Assembly (NCBI GenBank): GCA_020846815.1
Contig: JADLDF010000077.1
Location: 1-7,437 of the forward strand
Length of the DNA stretch: 7,437 nt
Origin: Gammaproteobacteria bacterium
Lineage (GTDB): Bacteria > Pseudomonadota > Gammaproteobacteria > Steroidobacterales > Steroidobacteraceae
Reading direction: 5' to 3'
The position numbers and the translations under genes are program-made. Below, piece by piece: positions 5,041 to 7,437 of the stretch. Under the pieces are notes generated by a model that saw only the letters and a list, made by a program, of their open reading frames with translations, ran no database searches and was not told the DNA's origin. Every line of letters starts with the position of its first letter. Within the stretch, counting starts at the first letter, position 1.

Positions 5041-6114
5041 ATGCACTGTATCCGTCCGATCATTCGCCACATCTGCGCACTGCTGCTCGTCGCAGGCCTC
5101 GGCTTTGCTGGCGCCGCGACGACGGCCCTCGCCGCCGCTGACGCGGCGACGGCCGAGGTACCCGGCACCGTGTCGGGGGCAGCATCCGGTGGCACGCCCG
5201 CGGCGGCGCCTGCAGACACCAGCGCACTGCGCTTCCAGGTCGTCACGGGCGCGGGCGGCGTGCCGCTGAACGTCGTCAGCGCCGGCGATCCGCGCAAGCC
5301 GCCGATCCTGCTCGTGCACGGCATCGGCCAGAGCTATGTGAGCTGGGAGAACCAGCTGCGCGCGCCGGTCACCGACGAGTTCCACGTCGTCGCCTTCGAC
5401 CTGCGCGGCCACGGCAACTCCGGCAAGCCCTGGGGCAAGGAGCACTATGCCGACTACCGCAACTATGCCGGCGACGTGCGCGCCGTCATCGAGGCGACCG
5501 GCATCGACCGGCCGCTGCTGGTCGGCTGGTCCTACGGCACGCTGGTCGTCGCCGACTACCTGCGCGCCTACGGCGCCTCGGGCCTGCGCGGCATCGAGCT
5601 TGTCGGTGCCTACGGCGGGCTGACGCCGCCACCGCCCGCGCCCGCGGCTTCGCCTGCCGCGACGGCGCAGGCTGCGCAGATCGCGAAACTCCGCGAGCTG
5701 CAGGCCAGCAGCAACCTCGAGGACAACATTGCCGCGGCCCGCAACGGCGCGCGCTTCCTGACCGGCAAGGCAATGCCGGATGCCTACTACGAGCGCGCGG
5801 TCCAGCTCTCGCTGATGCTGCCCGGCTATGCGCGCCGCTGGATGTTCGACCGCCCGCTCGCCAACATGGACCAGATTCCGAAGATCACCGTGCCGCTGCT
5901 GGTCAACGTCGGCGGCAAGGACGTGAGCACGCCCGAGGCGCAGGGCCGCGAGCTCGTGGCCCAGGTGCCGGGTGCGCGCCTCAGCCTCTATCCCGACAGC
6001 GGCCACTCGCCGTTCGCCGAGGAGCCGGAGCGCTTCAACCGCGAGCTGCTCGAGTTCGCGCGCGCCGTGCTGAGCAAATCCGATCTATTTTCCGGAACGG
6101 AAAATGGAAAATAG
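5041..6114 (+). CDS. Exported alpha/beta hydrolase
   Basis: A 357-residue protein with an N-terminal signal peptide (HICALLLVAGLGFAGA, probable cleavage in the ALAAADA region near residue 30), an Ala-rich linker to about residue 60, then an alpha/beta hydrolase fold. The oxyanion motif is HGIGQSYVSW (93-102), followed by DLRGHGNSGKP (120-130). The nucleophile elbow is G-W-S-Y-G with Ser164; the acid is probably Asp294 in VGGKDV; the catalytic His is His322 in DSGHSPF. The triad is therefore complete. A Pro/Ala-rich insert (196-211) lies at the start of the cap region. Relatives with GWSYG are annotated as general esterases, epoxide-hydrolase-like enzymes or non-haem peroxidase-like; the substrate cannot be told. 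ATG 5041 has GGAG 8 bases upstream and starts the signal peptide. The last 12 residues (KSDLFSGTENGK) are encoded by an AT-rich stem-loop, unlike the rest of the gene, and probably are not part of the fold. Confidence 0.88.
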   Translation: MHCIRPIIRHICALLLVAGLGFAGAATTALAAADAATAEVPGTVSGAASGGTPAAAPADTSALRFQVVTGAGGVPLNVVSAGDPRKPPILLVHGIGQSYVSWENQLRAPVTDEFHVVAFDLRGHGNSGKPWGKEHYADYRNYAGDVRAVIEATGIDRPLLVGWSYGTLVVADYLRAYGASGLRGIELVGAYGGLTPPPPAPAASPAATAQAAQIAKLRELQASSNLEDNIAAARNGARFLTGKAMPDAYYERAVQLSLMLPGYARRWMFDRPLANMDQIPKITVPLLVNVGGKDVSTPEAQGRELVAQVPGARLSLYPDSGHSPFAEEPERFNRELLEFARAVLSKSDLFSGTENGK

Positions 6115-6123
6115 ATCGGATTT
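6076..6123. terminator. Bidirectional stem-loop spanning both convergent stop codons
   Basis: AAATCCGATCTATTTTCC (6076-6093) and GGAAAATAGATCGGATTT (6106-6123) are exact reverse complements, an 18-bp stem with a 12-base loop, about 35% GC in a 70% GC setting. The hydrolase stop TAG (6112-6114) lies within it, and the pirin stop (6122-6124 read on the minus strand) overlaps its right edge. A second, exclusive hairpin is nested inside: ATTTTCCG (6087-6094), loop GAA, CGGAAAAT (6098-6105). This exists because GGAAAAT is repeated in tandem (6099-6105 and 6106-6112). It is well placed as a two-way terminator, though only a short U-run (UUU) follows the stem on either strand. Confidence 0.8.
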
Positions 6124-7057
6124 AATTCGGCGCCGCCCGTGACGGCGCGACCTGTGCTCCGGCCGGCGTCTCCGGCAGCGGGATGAACTCCTGTTCGTCG
6201 CCCGGCACGTCGGGAAAGACGCGCCGGTCGCGCTCGGCCCAGGCGAGCTTGGCGCGCTCGATGCGTTCTTGTGACGAGGCGACGAAGTTCCACCAGATGT
6301 GGCGTGGCGTCGGGAAACGCGCGCCGCCGAGCAGCATCGCGCGCGCGGCATGGCCGCCGCGGTTGTGGATCCCGACCGTGCGCCCCGGCGCGAGCACTGC
6401 GAGCTGGCCCGTGCCCAGCGCTTGTCCTTCGATCTGGATCTCGCCTTCGGCGACATACACCGCGCGCTCCTCGTGGTCTGCCGTCAGCTCGAAGTGCGCG
6501 TCCGGGGCCACTGCGGCATCGACGTACAGTGTCGGCCACACTGTCGCGACCGGCGAGCGCCGCCCGAAGGCTTCGCCCGCGATCACGCAGAGACGTGCAC
6601 CATCCGGCGTGTGCAGCACCGGCAGCGTCGCGCCCGGATGATGGTGGAACGCCGGCGCATCGTCCTCGTGCCCGTCCGGCAGCGCGACCCAGGACTGGAT
6701 GCCGTGCATGCGCGTCGGCCGCTCGAGGCTGCGCGGCGTGGTGCGCTCCGAGTGCACGATGCCGCGGCCGGCGACCATCCAATTGACGTCGCCCGGGTGG
6801 ATCTCCTGCCGGCAGCCGAGGCTGTCGCGGTGCAGGATCTCGCCCTCGAACAGATAGGTCACGGTCGCCAGCGCGATGTGCGGATGCGGCCGCACGTTGA
6901 TCGTGCGCCCGGCGGGGAAGTCTGCCGGGCCCATGTGGTCGAAGAAAATGAACGGGCCGACCATCTGTTGCCCGCCGGCGGGCAGCACGCGCCGTACGCT
7001 GAAGCCGTCGCCGAGGTCGCGCAGGCGGCCTTCGATGCGTTTGTCGATGGCGTTCAT
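6122..7057 (-). CDS. Pirin family protein
   Basis: A 311-residue two-cupin protein of the pirin family. The N-terminal cupin carries the full metal set: His58 and His60 in RPHPHIALATVTYLFEGEI, and His102 and Glu104 in GIVHSERTTP, matching the Fe ligands of human pirin. Other family marks are GGQQMVGPFIFFDHMGP (29-45) and MHGIQSWVALP. The C-terminal cupin (from about residue 170) has no metal set, as usual. Some bacterial pirins have quercetin 2,3-dioxygenase activity and others regulate metabolic enzymes; which applies here is not readable. It is cytoplasmic, with no signal. ATG 7057 has AGGAGG 9 bases upstream; an upstream in-frame ATG at 7231 would overlap the preceding gene and is unlikely. 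It lies 89 bases downstream of the YdjM-type gene on the same strand, so the two may share a transcript. The tail after about residue 290 is a short Pro/Ala extension. Confidence 0.94.
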   Translation of the reverse strand: MNAIDKRIEGRLRDLGDGFSVRRVLPAGGQQMVGPFIFFDHMGPADFPAGRTINVRPHPHIALATVTYLFEGEILHRDSLGCRQEIHPGDVNWMVAGRGIVHSERTTPRSLERPTRMHGIQSWVALPDGHEDDAPAFHHHPGATLPVLHTPDGARLCVIAGEAFGRRSPVATVWPTLYVDAAVAPDAHFELTADHEERAVYVAEGEIQIEGQALGTGQLAVLAPGRTVGIHNRGGHAARAMLLGGARFPTPRHIWWNFVASSQERIERAKLAWAERDRRVFPDVPGDEQEFIPLPETPAGAQVAPSRAAPN

Positions 7058-7146
7058 CGGTTCTAGCCTCCTCGTGTGCTGATGGGCATGGTGTGGCGAA
7101 GGACATGCCGTGCCGATGGGCGCGACTCCTGCGTATCGTTCGACGT
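7058..7146 (-). other. Short gap between the YdjM-type and pirin genes
   Basis: These 89 bases hold the pirin ribosome site and an inverted repeat GGCATG (7085-7090) and CATGCC (7104-7109) with a 13-base loop. I see no convincing promoter or terminator. Confidence 0.3.
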
Positions 7147-7437
7147 TCAGCCGCGCGGTGCCGGCAGCGCGAAATCCGGCAGCGGGTTCACGGCCGCGCG
7201 CTCGCGCGGCGGTGCCAGATCCGCACCCCACATGCGCGGCCAGAGCCAGCGCAGCAGCGCGTCGGTGTCGCCGCGCGCGCCGCTGGCGCGGTAGGGGATT
7301 TCGAGCCAGCCCGGGTTCGCGCGCAGCTGCGCGACGTCGAAGGTGAAAGCATAGTTCGGCTCCTGGCCCATGCGCAGGTCGGCGATGGTCGCGACGTCGC
7401 CGCGCCGCTCGACGCGGAAGAAGCCGTGGCTGAACCA
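7147..7437 (-). CDS. YdjM-type metal-dependent hydrolase, C-terminal part (5' end outside window)
   Basis: The last 96 codons are visible, open to the window edge. They begin WFSHGFFRVERRGD, then VATIADLRMGQEPNYAFTFDVAQ. The pairing of 'vADLRMGqEPnYvF-F' with a preceding 'W-s-GFy-v' is typical of the end of the YdjM/LexA-regulated family of inner-membrane metal-dependent hydrolases (about 300-350 residues in full). The membrane segments and the metal-binding His/Asp residues of this family lie in the missing N-terminal part, so activity cannot be judged. The visible tail contains a Trp-rich LLRWLWPRMW stretch and ends LPDFALPAPRG. In E. coli ydjM is part of the SOS regulon; whether that holds here cannot be seen because the promoter is outside the window. 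Confidence 0.8.
   Translation of the reverse strand, partial: WFSHGFFRVERRGDVATIADLRMGQEPNYAFTFDVAQLRANPGWLEIPYRASGARGDTDALLRWLWPRMWGADLAPPRERAAVNPLPDFALPAPRG

Noticed and set aside
4906..6006. A 366-codon minus-strand frame opposite the alpha/beta hydrolase
   Set aside because: The plus-strand gene has a signal peptide and a complete catalytic triad; the antisense frame has no motif.
6076..6123. A small mobile element (MITE-like) at the convergent stem-loop
   Set aside because: The inverted arms and low GC are suggestive, but I see no flanking target duplication and cannot search for other copies. A terminator explains the position better.
7058..7231. N-terminal extension of the pirin gene to the ATG at 7231
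   Set aside because: It would overlap the YdjM-type gene end, its sequence is not pirin-like, and ATG 7057 has its own AGGAGG and the normal pirin start (MNAIDKRIEG).
1..7437. A defence, toxin-antitoxin or biosynthetic gene cluster
   Set aside because: No nuclease, helicase, toxin, antitoxin, transporter cassette or assembly-line enzyme is present. The genes are ordinary envelope and housekeeping-type families.

Overview
The window is a very GC-rich stretch (roughly 70% by eye) of a Gram-negative bacterial chromosome. It carries six complete genes, two genes cut by the window edges, and short intergenic gaps, none over 300 bases. HemP, two lipoprotein signals, a lipid-anchored PQQ dehydrogenase, a pirin and a YdjM-type hydrolase all point to a proteobacterium. 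I would guess a gamma- or betaproteobacterium, perhaps from the Xanthomonadales, but the sequence alone does not settle it. I see no tRNA, rRNA, CRISPR array, insertion sequence, integrase or phage gene.

Layout, left to right. (1) The C-terminal part of HemP, a small haem-uptake protein, ends at 127. A perfect GC hairpin (191-208) follows, then a good ribosome site and a gene of unknown function (230-846) whose first codons are out of frame with the rest by one base. (2) A secreted single-domain fasciclin (FAS1) protein on the minus strand (992-1471) is divergent from a CecR-like TetR regulator (1596-2255). Their shared intergenic region holds an AT-rich 13-nt tandem repeat and two inverted repeats that could be operators. 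(3) Downstream of the regulator on the same strand are a lipoprotein-type PQQ-dependent dehydrogenase (2326-4524), a tiny Pro/Thr-rich lipoprotein (4610-4870) and an exported alpha/beta hydrolase (5041-6114). (4) On the minus strand, converging on the hydrolase, is a pirin (6122-7057), preceded by the C-terminal part of a YdjM-type metal-dependent hydrolase (7147 to the window edge). The two converging stop codons sit inside one 48-nt, AT-rich stem-loop.

Functional reading. Genes from 992 to 6114 are largely an envelope set: a secreted adhesion-like domain, a lipid-anchored periplasmic oxidase of sugar or cyclitol substrates, a small lipoprotein and an exported esterase-like enzyme. The TetR protein is the obvious candidate regulator of itself, the fasciclin gene and perhaps the dehydrogenase. 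No PQQ biosynthesis genes are present here, so the cofactor must come from elsewhere. I do not see a convincing undescribed multi-gene system. The points worth a second look are the frameshift near 255, the GCGGCC hexamer tract inside the dehydrogenase, the divergent control region, and the stem-loop that also encodes the hydrolase C-terminus.
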